Source: Circinella umbellata
Lineage: Eukaryota; Mucoromycota; Mucoromycetes; Mucorales; Lichtheimiaceae
NCBI GenBank assembly: GCA_025093555.1
Contig: JAIWNF010000054.1
Location: 124,001-188,000, forward strand
Length of the DNA stretch: 64,000 nt
Reading direction: 5' to 3'
Position 1 is the first letter of the stretch, and every line of letters begins with the position of its first letter. The notes under the pieces were generated by a model that saw only the letters and a list, made by a program, of their open reading frames with translations, did not search any database and had not been told where the DNA came from. The position numbers were made by a program, and so were the translations under genes. Positions 37,060-48,440 of this stretch are shown here, piece by piece.

Positions 37060-38430
37060 ATGGCCTCAATACAATCCTTTAAACGACGTACCATATTACG
37101 AATAGTTGGTTTTTTATCATTCCTTTTACTATGTAGTTTTGTCATTTGGACATACATTCCACTTGACAGAGTAGCAAGCTCTTTGGGTAAGAATAAACAC
37201 CACCCACTTATAGTCAATGCGTGGCCTCCTTACGAAAATCCACAACAACCATTACGACAACCCCATGACAATTTCAATGCAGCCTATGTCACTTTCATTA
37301 AAGGGGATTCCGCTTCCTTGGCTGGTTTAAGAATGACTATACGTCAAATCGAGTTTTCTGTCAATAAGGAACACCATTATCCTTATATCATCTTTTCCAA
37401 CGAGGAATTATCAGACGAATTCAAACATCTTGCCAATGTCATGACACCTGACGATATTGACGTTGCATTCTATGACAAGTTGGATAATGAATATTATGGT
37501 TATGCCAATTCGACGGATCAAAAAGAAGCCGAAGCAGCTCGGATACGTATGAATGAAACTTTATTTGGAGATAGTGAAGATTATCGTTTTTCATCAAGAT
37601 TTATGGCTGGACTTATGTTTCGACATCCAGCATTAAAAGATTTGGATTATATTTGGCGATTTGAAGGTGGTACCGAATATATTTGTCCTGTCAATTTTGA
37701 TCCATTTGCATTTATGAAAGACACTGGGAAAAAAGTATCATTTTCTATTGCACTTTATGAATATGAAGAAACAATTCCTTCATTGTTTTCCAATGTCATG
37801 AAGTTTGCTTCAGAAAATTCGGATATTGTACAATCAACTGATAATCCAAAAAGTTTATGGGATTTTGTGATTGATGATGATTCTCAGGGGTTTAATAAAT
37901 GTCATTTTTGGAATAATTTTCAGGTAAAAAAAAATGAGAGAGAATATTCGTTTACTATTATTGGATGGAATTAAACTAACTTTTTTTCATTTTTTATATT
38001 ATATATAATAGATTGCAGATATGAACTTCTTTCGGGGTGAACTTTATCAACGTTATTTTGATTTTATTGATAACTCAAATGGTATATTTTATGAACGATG
38101 GTAAGTTTTAGAAAGATGGAAAGGAAACACCAATTAAAGTCATTTTTAATTGATTAATTCTCTTTTTTTCTATAATGATTTTTTAGGGGTGATCCTGTTA
38201 TTCAAACCTTAGGGATGATTCTTTTCCTGGAGAAAAGTGATATTCAATTTTGGGAAAATATTGGTTATCGTGTAGCGGATTATTTTACTCATTGTCCATC
38301 GAACAAAATGATTTACAAACATTGTAGTTGTCGACCTAGCCAAAATTTTGATTATGATGGATATAGTTGTCTTCGAAAGTTTTTTAGTAGTGGTAATGAA
38401 ATTTTTAGTTTACCACAATCAACATTATAA
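37060..38430 (+). CDS. Alpha-1,2-mannosyltransferase, KTR/Kre2 family (GT15)
   Basis: A Golgi enzyme that adds mannose from GDP-mannose to O- and N-linked glycans of secreted and wall proteins. Exons 37060-37923, 38012-38100, 38187-38430; 398 aa. It is a type II membrane protein: a short cytosolic tail, one helix (IVGFLSFLLLCSFVIW, ~18-35), a stem, then the catalytic domain. GT15 blocks seen: AAYVTFIKGDSASLAGLRMT, YPYIIFSNEELSDEF, YRFSSRFMAGLMFRHPAL, LDYIWRFEGGTEYICP, KCHFWNNFQIADMNFFRGE and the C-terminal FYERWGDPVIQTLGM. The start is the first ATG (37060), 187 bases after the preceding stop. It may share a tight intergenic promoter but not a transcript. Which KTR subgroup it belongs to cannot be told here. 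Confidence 0.95.
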
Positions 38431-39005
38431 TAGACAAGAAAACAGAATTCACACATACACACATACACGTACATTATTATCATTATTCCATCATTCCATC
38501 TAGTATTACTCTCTTTTTCTCTTTTAGTTTGTAAAGAATAATATATATATATATATATATAATACATAAAATTTTAATCTGGTTGTTGTTTGCCGTGTAA
38601 AATGTATTAAATGGATGTATATATATAAGGGAGATGAATACCTTATAAGTATATTTGTTTACGATATATTATATGATATATAAGTGTTATTTTGGCTACT
38701 TATATATACGTAGTACTAATAATGCTTTTACTTGAAAAAGAGTGATCTTATATAAAAAGCTTTTAACATCGTTAATTTCTTAGGATGATCACCATCATAT
38801 TAAAATAATCCTTGAGAATCAATTACATAAAATATAATAATAATAATAATAATAATAATAAGAGTCCAGTAATATTAAATAGTTTGGAAATGCAAATGAT
38901 TTTTTTTTGTAATAGTTGTGACAATATAATAGATAATATTTAATACAGAAAATGTAGCATGCTTGGAAAAAACGAAACAAAAAACAAAATGGATATCAAT
39001 GGTGG
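38431..39005. other. Convergent intergenic region
   Basis: Between the 3' ends of the mannosyltransferase and RBM18. It holds a (TA)n run at 38540-38562 and a (TAA)n run at 38835-38862. No gene seen. Confidence 0.5.
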
Positions 39006-40105
39006 TTAGTATGGGTTATAACGTCGATTGGCTGATGATGATGGTTCTCGATTAGAAGTAGTTGATGTTGATGCTGATGAATTTCTGACTATTGGTTTAA
39101 CTATATAATTTTTTTTCGTTTCAGATGATGATAATGATGATGTAGAGTGTGCATGCTTTGATTGTAATGATGATGATGTGGATGGAGATGACGATAAAGA
39201 AGTTTGTTTGGTATTAATAGCAGTAGAAGATGAAACATCTGTTGGTGGTGGAGAAGCATTATTCTGCAATGTTGCTAGTTTTCGTTCAATTGCTTGTATT
39301 TTTGCATCCGTACTATTTAAGTGAAGATAGATTAATTATCTATATTTAACCTAGCAACAAAATGATGTAGATTTGTTTAAAAAAGAGCATCACCTTGCAT
39401 TTGACATTTTCTGTGATCGTAATATTGCGAATGAACTGGGTCTATTTGCCGCTATAGATGATGATTTATGATTTCGTCGTTCATCATGTTCACTACTCTA
39501 TAAAATATATTATTTTAATATTAAAAGAAACAGTTTCCATTTTGAATTTTGTTTATATAAAATATTACTCACTTGATGTGCAAATCTTACTACAAGTGGT
39601 CGTCCCTTGACAACTTTACCATGTAATGCGCTCATTGCATTAAGCGCGTTCTAATTATAAATATAACAGAAAAGTATGTATATATTTTTAATTATTTGAC
39701 ATATATGTATATTCTTTCTTTTTTTCCTATTCTTTTTACCAACCTGTTTCTTGTCATATTCGAGAAAACAGTAACCGCGTGGTTGTCCTTTTTTCGGTCC
39801 ACTCCAGTGAAACATATAATCAAGAAACGTTATTTTACCATGAGGTTCGAATAATTTCACAATCGCATATCTAAATAAATATACTAATTAATATCTCAAT
39901 GTACATTATAAAAACATGTCTCTCAATAACTATTTAAGATAAATCTATTTCTTTTTTAGCTTACTCGTCTACAGATGGTTCAAGGTTGCCAATATATAAC
40001 CTCTAAAGATTCAAAAAGAAAAAAAAAACCAATTTAATATAAGTTGCTTAAAAAGAAAATTATAAGCTAATTTGTAAGTTTTACCTTTGTGTTACTGGAC
40101 GTCAT
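39006..40105 (-). CDS. RBM18: RNA-binding protein, RBM18 orthologue
   Basis: Six exons on the minus strand: 40085-40105, 39965-40002, 39744-39870, 39573-39650, 39394-39497, 39006-39312; 224 aa. The first exon has only seven codons. A single RRM occupies ~8-90: RNP2 RLYIGNLEP, then EYAIVKLFEPHGKITFLDYM, the diagnostic FHWSGPKKGQPRGYCFLEYD (RNP1 region) and GRPLVVRFAH. This order, including the K/R-G-Q-P-R-G-Y-C-F block and the downstream TDAKIQAIERKL helix, matches animal RBM18 (about 190 aa). The tail is Ser-rich and disordered. RBM18 is a little-studied protein, so the RNA target is unknown. Convergent with the mannosyltransferase gene; divergent from MGR2. Confidence 0.88.
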
Positions 40106-41487
40106 GATTTATATTGATATTAACTTACACAGTTTTTGTAAGAGAATAGGGAAAGAGAGAGAGAGAGAGCGGCAAAGGAAACTGTAGTATCGTTGTTTCA
40201 AGCCGATTTTAATTTTGTGTAACGTGAAAGCACTAAAGAACACACATATAGTGGCTGGTTTTGCAATGATTGAACTAGACCTTTATCCTTTCCTTTTTGT
40301 ATATTTATCTACAAATTCTAAAATACTCACACTAATGAAACCCTCAACAATAGATGGCCAGTTTTTGTATTAAGTTATACCATAGATCACAGAAAGATAT
40401 ATTGGGTTATAGAATATCAGTAATGTTTTTTCCAGAAGTATTCAACGCCTTTTCTTTGCTTAGTTTTTTTCTTACAGGAATCGTGAGATGTGTCAAAAGT
40501 GGGTTGTGAAAAGGGTCTTGTTATTGCTATCTACTATACTGGTAATAATTTGATAATACCTGATCCGAACTAAATATATCACATTCAACGAGAGAACGTT
40601 ACAACAAAATCATTGGAAGAGAACTAATTCCAAGATGGAGAATTAAAAATCAAGCAGTTTGAGTAAGATTAATGAGCCCAATAAGAAAGATTATATTATA
40701 GAAGACATGTTCTAGTTAGTAAAATCAACCTTATACGTATATCATAAAACACAGATAACCATTGTATTACATAACTTCTTGGTGTGATAACGAAAAGAAG
40801 GCTCGAGAACTTTTTTGGTTCAAATGAATAAGTGGTTTATTTTATCCAAACAATCATATCGAAAACAGAAACTTCGATAATCTTTTGGTTATATTAAATA
40901 TGCTGACCCCGTTCAAGCAAAACCAAGTTAAAATATCATTGCTTATTCAAGCACTAAATAAATGTCCCGACAAACAAGTGAGCACCGTAATATATGGTTC
41001 ATATGAAGACGCAGCAAGGAGAAATTATTGAATTTCAATGTTACATTTAAGTGCGGCTAAATAAGTACTACGCGTACAGCTGTTTATAGTTCTGTTATTA
41101 TATTTTATATAGATCTACAGTAGAAACTTAATTAAATAAGACTTTATATATAAAGCATCTGCGCCGTAAGGGCCAAATATAGGGGGGAGAGTTCTCCATT
41201 TTCTACCAAGATATTCAATATACATCATTGTTCATATCCATTATTATTATTATTATTATTATTACTAGAAATAAAGGTAAACATAACAAACTATTACTAC
41301 TATCAATCAAGCTCTTATATATGAAAAGATATAGTAGAAAAAAGATAAGTCTTTTGAAGAGATAAATGCCATGGTTGGATTGAATAAAAAAAGAATAGTC
41401 ACAGGGGTGTTTCTCAAATTGTGAACTAATTTTTGAGGTTCCTAATAATGGGACTTTCTGCAACTCAACAATAACAACATTAATAAT
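40106..41487. other. Divergent intergenic region RBM18 / MGR2
   Basis: 1.4 kb with a (GA)n run near 40157-40169 just upstream of RBM18 and an (ATT)n run at 41237-41264 upstream of MGR2. A minus-strand open frame over 41215-41463 is repeat-derived and not a gene. Confidence 0.5.
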
Positions 41488-42020
41488 ATGTCAACACCGT
41501 CGGATAAATCACAAATTAAAGAAAAGCTAATCATGGGTGGCATGATGGGTGGTACCGTCGGTCTCTGTGTTGGTTTTGTCTTTGGCACCATTAATATTAT
41601 TCGGTAAAACATTATATATATACATATACCATTATCAAAATAACGAAATGATTCTCACGCGAATAAAGCTACTAATGGAAACGCGCGCATAATGGTTTTG
41701 CTTAAAAATAAAATAAATAGTTTTGGTAGTGGTACTAAGGGACCTATTTCGATGCTTAGTCAGTATATGCTTGGTTCTGCTGCCTCGTTTGGTTTCTTTA
41801 TGTGTAAGTTTTTTTTTCCGAATATATATGCATATAATTATTTAGAAAATAAGGTACAAACATACAAAATCGTTAACTTGATGATATTATATTCAAATTA
41901 GCTATTGGATCTGTTATTCGTTCTGAAGGCAAGATGCCTGCCGGTATTCAATGGAGTCAAAAACCTCTCCCAATTCAAATTAATGAACGACAACAACCTA
42001 AATTCGAATCTGAACAATAG
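41488..42020 (+). CDS. MGR2: Mitochondrial inner-membrane protein Mgr2 (ROMO1 family)
   Basis: In yeast Mgr2 binds the TIM23 translocase, couples Tim21 to it and gates lateral release of membrane proteins; the animal relative is ROMO1. Exons 41488-41603, 41721-41803, 41902-42020; 105 aa, small as expected. Two membrane helices joined by a short loop: LIMGGMMGGTVGLCVGFVFG and, after FGSGTKGPISMLSQY, MLGSAASFGFFMSIGSVIR. The GxxxG-type glycine spacing and the ending FFMSIGSVIRSEG are characteristic. A polar C-terminal tail of about 25 residues follows, as in fungal Mgr2 and unlike ROMO1. No cleavable presequence is visible, in line with the family. Confidence 0.93.
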
Positions 42021-42980
42021 TAAAAAGCATTGTTTTGTTATATGTACATAATCTTATAATATAATCCCAAATTTTATATAGAAAAAAAATCACTCTCGTA
42101 ATAATAAATAATATGGGATGATAGGATATGAAATGATATGGATATGAATGAGCAGATCTAGTGAATCAAGTGTGTATATAATATGTGGTAATATACTAAT
42201 AGTTTTATAATAATCTTTTCGCGTATCTTTATTTATAATTACCATTCTATGCCTTAGTAAAATAAAGAAAACTGACTTTGTTTTTTCAAGAGGGATATAA
42301 AAAAAATGGCTGAACTTATTTCTAATGGGTTACATGTATCATTTCTAACGAAATTAGACTTCCCCTGCATATACAGAATCAACGCCGACGTCCAAAAATG
42401 ATGATCAGCATGACATTTATATTATATATTTATTGTTTAATTGCGGATACAAAAACTGTTTATTATAATAATCAAGTACATATAACTACTAAAGATAGAT
42501 TTGTTTATCAATAACTGTCATATATTGTAAATTATTTTTTTGGATGACATTGCTATATTACTACATGCATATGAGTTCAATTATGTATCTATTTCATCGT
42601 AGTGTTGATTATTATGTAATACAAATAATAAAGAGCTACTATATAATACGTGATGATTTGAGTTTGATTGGATATATATATATATATCAATGGCACTATA
42701 TATACACATATAATAGCCCCTATATCATAAATGTACATACAGCGTATGAGAAGATAGTGCACATAGCATTCTTCTATTTTTTTAATGTAGAATCCTCTAC
42801 ATAATTCAGTCCAAGAATAATAGAAAGTATAAAGTAAAAAATTATAAAGTTCGTTGTTGTTGAGATCTTTTTAATCTTTTTTCTTTTTCATTTCACTATT
42901 ACTTAATCTACTGATCTTTTTATTTCCATATTTCCATATTTACATTAATAATATTAGTTATCTTATTTAATAATTTTGTA
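42021..42980. other. Intergenic region
   Basis: AT-rich with (TA)-rich runs. The 86-codon frame at 42544-42804 is Tyr/Ile-rich AT noise. No gene seen. Confidence 0.5.
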
Positions 42981-44419
42981 ATGAACCTGGCAACTGTTTT
43001 ACAACACAAGAATCAATTACTGAAAACATCACCCAACAACGGTGATAATCATACAGTAACAGTGAATAATGACAATACTGCCGAAGCAATAGTCGTACAA
43101 GTTGTTCCAAATGAACAAAGTCCACTATTACAAAACTTCTGTAGTGACACCAAATCAACATCATCAATCGGTCATCACCAACACTATCAAGCTAGCAATA
43201 ATAATAATAATGATAAAGCCAGCATTATCAAAACAAAATCGAGCGCAATGGGGTTAGGGTTCATTGGATGTTCTACTATAATACTTGCATACATGAGTGT
43301 AATGACTAGATTTTGCGGCGCGAGTTTCCCTTCCTTCCAAATTTTACTGGTCCGTTCAATCGTCCAATCTGCATGTGGAATTTCATCTTGTGTCTATCTT
43401 GGAGTAAACCCATTCGGTCCTCGACCTGTACGGCCTTGGTTGGTAATTCGTGGATTGGTAGGAGGTTTTGCTGTCGCATCAAGTTATTACGCCATCACAC
43501 ATATGCCGTTTCCTGATGCATCAGGTTCGTTCTCTTTATATATTCTTTTATTTTATTTTATCAATTAGGTAAATTAGTATGTAATCTAAGGGGCAAGAGA
43601 ACACAAGAGGGAGAAGAATATAAAAGGGAGAGCAGAACCTAAATCTATAAATTATATATATATATATAAAAAACACAACAATATATGTAGTTATCTTGCA
43701 TCTTAATGCAGCACTTACAACTTTACTTGCTGCCATTTTCTTGAGCGAGCCACTCCATTACTGCCAAGGCATATGTGTGATTTTATGTTTTGTTGGTGCA
43801 ATTCTTGTAACAAAGCCTGGGTTTATTTTTGGATCCGTTGCCGACGACTACCATGACGATATTGAAGACAGTAATAATAATACGGAACTTGCTAGTCTCA
43901 TCGCATTCCTCGGTGCTTTTCTTATTGCCGTTAGTATTTGTATTGTTCGAAAAATGGGAAAAGCCGTAAACTTTCTAGTTTATTCAAATTACCATGGTAT
44001 TATTACTACATTGATATGTATCCCTCCATTACTTACCGTTCAATCCTTTGTTTGGCCACGCTTTGCATCTGAGTATTTGATGCTTTTTATGTCCGGTGTT
44101 CTCGCTTATGTCGGTCAATGTTTTCTTAATAAAGGGTATGTAATAATATAATAATGTATTAATACTAGTTTTTTGTATTGATACGATTTTGTCACGAATA
44201 TAACAAATGTACTCAAACAATCTTATTCAATGTCGTATATTTATTATTCTTAGATTTCAAGTAACACTCGCTAGCTCTGCAGCAATTATCAGTATGAATG
44301 GACTGGTACTTTCTTTTATTAACGGAATATTTATTTTTGATGACCGTCCAGATCGATTGGGCATATTAGGGGCAATGATTATCGGTCTTACAACAGTAGT
44401 GTTGGCATTTAGAAAATAA
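42981..44419 (+). CDS. EamA/DMT-superfamily membrane transporter (SLC35-like)
   Basis: Three exons, 42981-43524, 43691-44135 and 44254-44419; 384 aa. The splice joins restore DASVILHLNAALTTLLAAIF and NKGFQVTLASSAAI, both typical of drug/metabolite transporters. An ~85-residue polar N-tail precedes about ten hydrophobic helices in two EamA-type halves. Half one ends with SSYYAITHMPFPDAS and the helix LTTLLAAIFLSEPL. Half two has LIAFLGAFLIAVSICIVRKM, ends FMSGVLAYVGQCFLNKGF and GILGAMIIGLTTVVLAF. This resembles SLC35G/SLC35F-type fungal proteins at the plasma or endomembrane. The substrate cannot be read from sequence. Confidence 0.9.
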
Positions 44420-45836
44420 TACTAAATATATGTACACACCGTATACCTATATATATATTATATTATATTTTTCAAATCATTACTATGAATTAGAATATAA
44501 TAGTTTATAAAACAAAATTGGCTCTGATTATAATAAAATACTCTATTAATTATATATACATTTGATGGAAGATTGCGCTGAAAACAAATTTCACATGTGA
44601 TTTGCTAGAGCAACTGTCCCTCCACCATTTTTTTTCCTTCGTTCCTAAGTTGTTATAATAAGATTAATGCCAGTTGATTCGAAAGTCATATATAAGATAA
44701 ATTAGTGTTATATTATTGAATAGTGATATTGAATACAGACAAATAGCAACATACTGTACCATATATATTCTTATATATCTACTACAAAAAACAATACTTA
44801 CGTTAAGTAGAATTACAGTTGCACCTCTCTTCCCTTCTATTAATATTTTGCAAGATAGCAAGCATTTCAAAGGCTCGATAGAATTTTGTGTAAATCAAGA
44901 GGACATTACCATTTATATAAAAGATACGTACGGAAAAGAAAAAAGATAATTCTTATATTTACGTCGGTACTAAACAATAGAGGATATCTTTTTGATTTCT
45001 TTCTTTTCTATTTTACATACGTAGAGATGAATTGTAGAAGCTTCGATGTGGTAAGACACTTGCCTTCCCCCCCTTTATTTTTTTTTTTGCTTTATTCTTA
45101 TTATACTATTTTAGTTTTACTACGTAGCATCTAGTACATCTTTAACATAGATGATGGTTCCATTATCTATGTTAAAAGAAAAAATATTATCGTAACTGTA
45201 TAACGATCATGACGGCAAGGCAGTCAATAGCATTGAAATTATAATACTAAGTGCCCATACTGAACAAAGTCCAATTTTACAACAAAAAAAAAGAGTTACA
45301 CGGCTTTAACCAACATCAACAATAAAAAAATATTTGTGAGGAAGAGAAAGCCTGAAATTACTAGAATTAGGATAAGTCCGTATTAATGTGCTATATTATT
45401 ATTTTTTGAGTGGGGTAATAAGTTGGGATTAGCACAGGTCGAATATGCTTTTCCTAGTAATACAAATTGTATCTTAATTAGATCCATACACACTGTATTT
45501 TTATTTGATGAGCTACCACTACTATCAAATGAATTAAATATCCCATAGGATTTATCATGGCGGGAGAAGTTACTACTGCTATATGTTAACCTTGAGAGAG
45601 AATAAAAAAGTGAAGACAAGCTATTCTCGACTATTTACGTATTTGTTATTATTGGTATCACTATTACTTGTGTATAAAAAGAAATAGTCATATATTTCTA
45701 TAGTAGCATTTATGCAGATTTGGTGTTTATCGTATTTCCGTTCTTTTTTTTTGTGTTCCGTTACTACGCATAAATATGTCAATACTCTTCTTACTACTTT
45801 AAAGTAGCGCGATCATTCCTTTTTACTCTTTCAACC
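44420..45836. other. Intergenic region
   Basis: 1.4 kb of AT-rich DNA. Open frames at 44716-44949 (+) and 45383-45619 (-) have no family resemblance, and the minus-strand one lacks an ATG. A strong hairpin sits at 45141-45176. Confidence 0.5.
45141..45176. repeat. Near-perfect hairpin, 17-bp arms
   Basis: TTTAACATAGATGATGG, then TT, then CCATTATCTATGTTAAA. All 17 positions pair in RNA, one as G-U, leaving a two-base centre. It is not next to a recognised gene end. It could be a transcript terminator-like structure, a cruciform site, or the relic of a palindromic insertion. Confidence 0.8.
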
Positions 45837-47249
45837 ATGGACATTAATCAAATCTTGTCATTTTTACAGGTACAATTATATATATTTCGTTTTAATCTAA
45901 TCTCAATAAAAAATAAATTAAATATGTATATATATTTGTTTACAGGCTCAAAAACAACAACAGGAGCAAGAAAATAATAATATTAATAATGCTCATCCAG
46001 ATCCGATCGATCAGGTTTGTATATGTTTTACTTCATCCCTGAAATCTTTAAATGATTTCTTTGAATAAACCTATTTCTAAGACGGTTTTTGAATAATAAT
46101 CAAGGTTCAAAATGAATCAATGGAAATGACACCATCACAACCATTGGAATCAAGGTTAATGGAAGTTGAACATACACCACCTGTTGATTCTTCTAGTCTT
46201 AATATTCCTACCGGAATGAGTTTAACTGCTATTGATCCTTCACTTATTGCTGAAGTACGGCAAGAATTCTTATCTAATCAACAACAACAACAACAAGATC
46301 AAGATCAAAATAATTATATGTCAGTACAAAAAGAAGAGCCCTATCAACCGGAAGCATACAACCCTGAAGCATATCCATCAAAAGCATACGATCCTGAAGC
46401 ATACCAACCAGAGGCATATGACCCTGAAGCAAGTCAAATGGAACCCTACTATTCATTTGAGGAAAGACAACCGGACAATTCACTTGATTTATTATTGGAT
46501 TCACTTCGAAACACAACAAAAGTTACACCTCAAGTGTTAGAAGCATTAGGAAGAATGTGTAGAGAAACCGATTTATTATCAGTTTTAAGAGAATGTCAAC
46601 ATTCACAGGTAAAATATGTATATATACTATTAAAACTGAAAGAAAAATAATATATCCAATCATCTAACTATATATATAATATAGCATAATTTGGAAGAAG
46701 AGCTTAATAGAAAACGACAAGAGGTACAATCTAGACATCAAAAATCTAAAGATGCACTTTTTGCACAGTAAGTTCATATTATGGATTATACACACCTTTT
46801 TTTTTACATATTCACTCGTCAGTTAATCTGTCTATTTATTGTTTGTCTAGAGAGTTAGTAGGGAAAACCCCTGATTATGAGGTGATTAATAGTAATAATA
46901 ATAATTGCGAAAGAGAAAAAGAAGATACTTAATGATTTTTGTATAGGCTATAGAAAAAAAAGCACAAGAAGAACTTCGAAAAATTGATATGCATATATTA
47001 AGACAAATGGATAATCAATTACGTTCTCAACAAGGTCGATTAGCCATGGTAAGAGAAAGATAGAGGTTTATTTATTATTATTATTATTTCCCTGACATTT
47101 GAAATATAATAAACGAATTATTATAGTTAAAAGTACCATTTTTCAAGCAAACAAATGATCCTGCAGAAATACAAATGCAACACAAAATTTTATCAATTCT
47201 ATTAGACATGATTGATGACGACGAAAATAATTATAATAATAATGAATAG
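45837..47249 (+). CDS. DGCR6-like coiled-coil protein
   Basis: Seven exons: 45837-45869, 45946-46014, 46105-46608, 46685-46767, 46851-46881, 46947-47048, 47127-47249; 314 aa. The N-terminal half is Gln/Pro/Glu-rich, with a tandem YxPEA-type pentapeptide array at ~112-146 (PEAYNPEAYPSKAYDPEAY...). The C-terminal ~155 residues are helical: TPQVLEALGRMCRETDLLSV, a coiled coil EEELNRKRQEVQSRHQ, EKKAQEELRKIDMHILRQMD, SQQGRLAMLKVPFFKQTNDP and a final helix MQHKILSILLDMI. The order of these blocks, including the REEQR..MDQKI..ELD-like segment and the late NP(Q/A)E(L/I) helix, follows human DGCR6, whose molecular role is not settled. Convergent with SEC62, 216 bases apart. Confidence 0.65.
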
Positions 47250-47465
47250 AATTATCCCCGCCCAAACGTTTTTACTCACTATCCTCACATCATCTTCATC
47301 TTATTCCAGTAGATTCCCACCCACCCCAAGCAACTTTGTAAATATTATAAAATATTATATATACATATATTGAAAGTGTTTATATAAAAAAAAAAGAGAG
47401 AGGGGGAAAAAATGCAAATTTGATATAAAGAAAGATTATTTTGTTTTTGATGGGAAGGGGTTGTT

Positions 47466-48440
47466 TTAATCGGATGTAGTAGTATCAGCAGCAGTTTTAT
47501 CTCCAGTCACTGGTGCTGGTTCTGCTTCAGAAGCTGAAACTGTTGTTGTGGTAGTTGTAGTTGTAGTTGCAGTTGTCGTTGCTGACGATGATGATGTTTC
47601 TGAAGTTGTTTTTTCATTTGTTGAAGAAGACGAACCAGATTTCTTTGCAGAAGGTTCATCCCAAGCCCAGAATGGAATAAAACTATCAATGATGCCGACA
47701 TCTTCAAACAAATTGGGGAAGATCCAAATACCACGAGGCAAGATAACAATTGTAATAATATAAAGAATAAGACGAACAATGGCAATACCAAAGAAAACAC
47801 CTAATAATCCAAGAACACCCACACTAAGATACCAAACACCTAAACGTAGTGATTCTGGCCAAAGAGGGAATAATACAGCAGCTAAGACAGTAACAACCAA
47901 TAATGCGGCATACAAATAAAGCTTTAATTGAGACCCTTCATAAATCCACATATAATAACCATCATCTTTTAATTCTTGTTGTGGGTTAGGTTGCAATACA
48001 CGTGCTGATCCTTTTCCACCAATATTATCTCCACGGTTTACTCGTAAGATAAATCCATGTTTTCCAAGGTCATTCATTACTTTAATCGCGTCTTCACGAG
48101 TTGTTACTGGTTCGCGATCTTTAGGTAGCACTTTAGCGAATCCTTCTTTCAACACTCCATTGACTCCACTCTTGCCTGATTTTTTTTAAATTTTTGTTTT
48201 AAATATGAACATGAGTATATATAATTGTAAAATACTTCATCTATTCCTCTCTCTTTTTTTAACAAAGAAGCACTTACCTTTAAAATATTCCACTCGTTTT
48301 CCATTAAAAACACCTTGTCGCATTTTTAAACCTGATTTCTTTGTATCGCGTAAGAATTCAGCTGTTGCTTTATAAAAGGGAGGTGCCACTTTAGCATCAG
48401 CAATACGAATTGTTTGTTGTGGTCCGTGAGAATGACTCAT
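47466..48440 (-). CDS. SEC62: ER translocation protein Sec62
   Basis: A subunit of the Sec62/Sec63 complex that acts with the Sec61 channel in post-translational import into the ER. Two exons on the minus strand, 48278-48440 and 47466-48175; 290 aa. The cytosolic N-terminus carries TAEFLRDTKKSGLKMRQGVF and KRVEYFKGK, then EDAIKVMNDLGKHGFILRV, all conserved in Sec62. There are two membrane segments: LYLYAALLVVTVLAAVLFPL after WIYEGSQLK, and a longer hydrophobic stretch from LGVWYLSVGVLGLLGVFFGI. The conserved RGIWIFPNLFEDVGIIDSF follows. A Ser/Thr/Ala-rich tail with long Thr runs ends the protein. The protein is rather short because it lacks the long acidic tail of animals. Confidence 0.95.

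Noticed and set aside
44716..45619. Open frames on both strands between the transporter and DGCR6-like genes
   Set aside because: No domains or splice context; the minus-strand one does not begin with ATG.
47548..47763. Plus-strand frame opposite SEC62 rich in Val/Asp
   Set aside because: Antisense shadow of the Thr/Ser repeat tail of SEC62.
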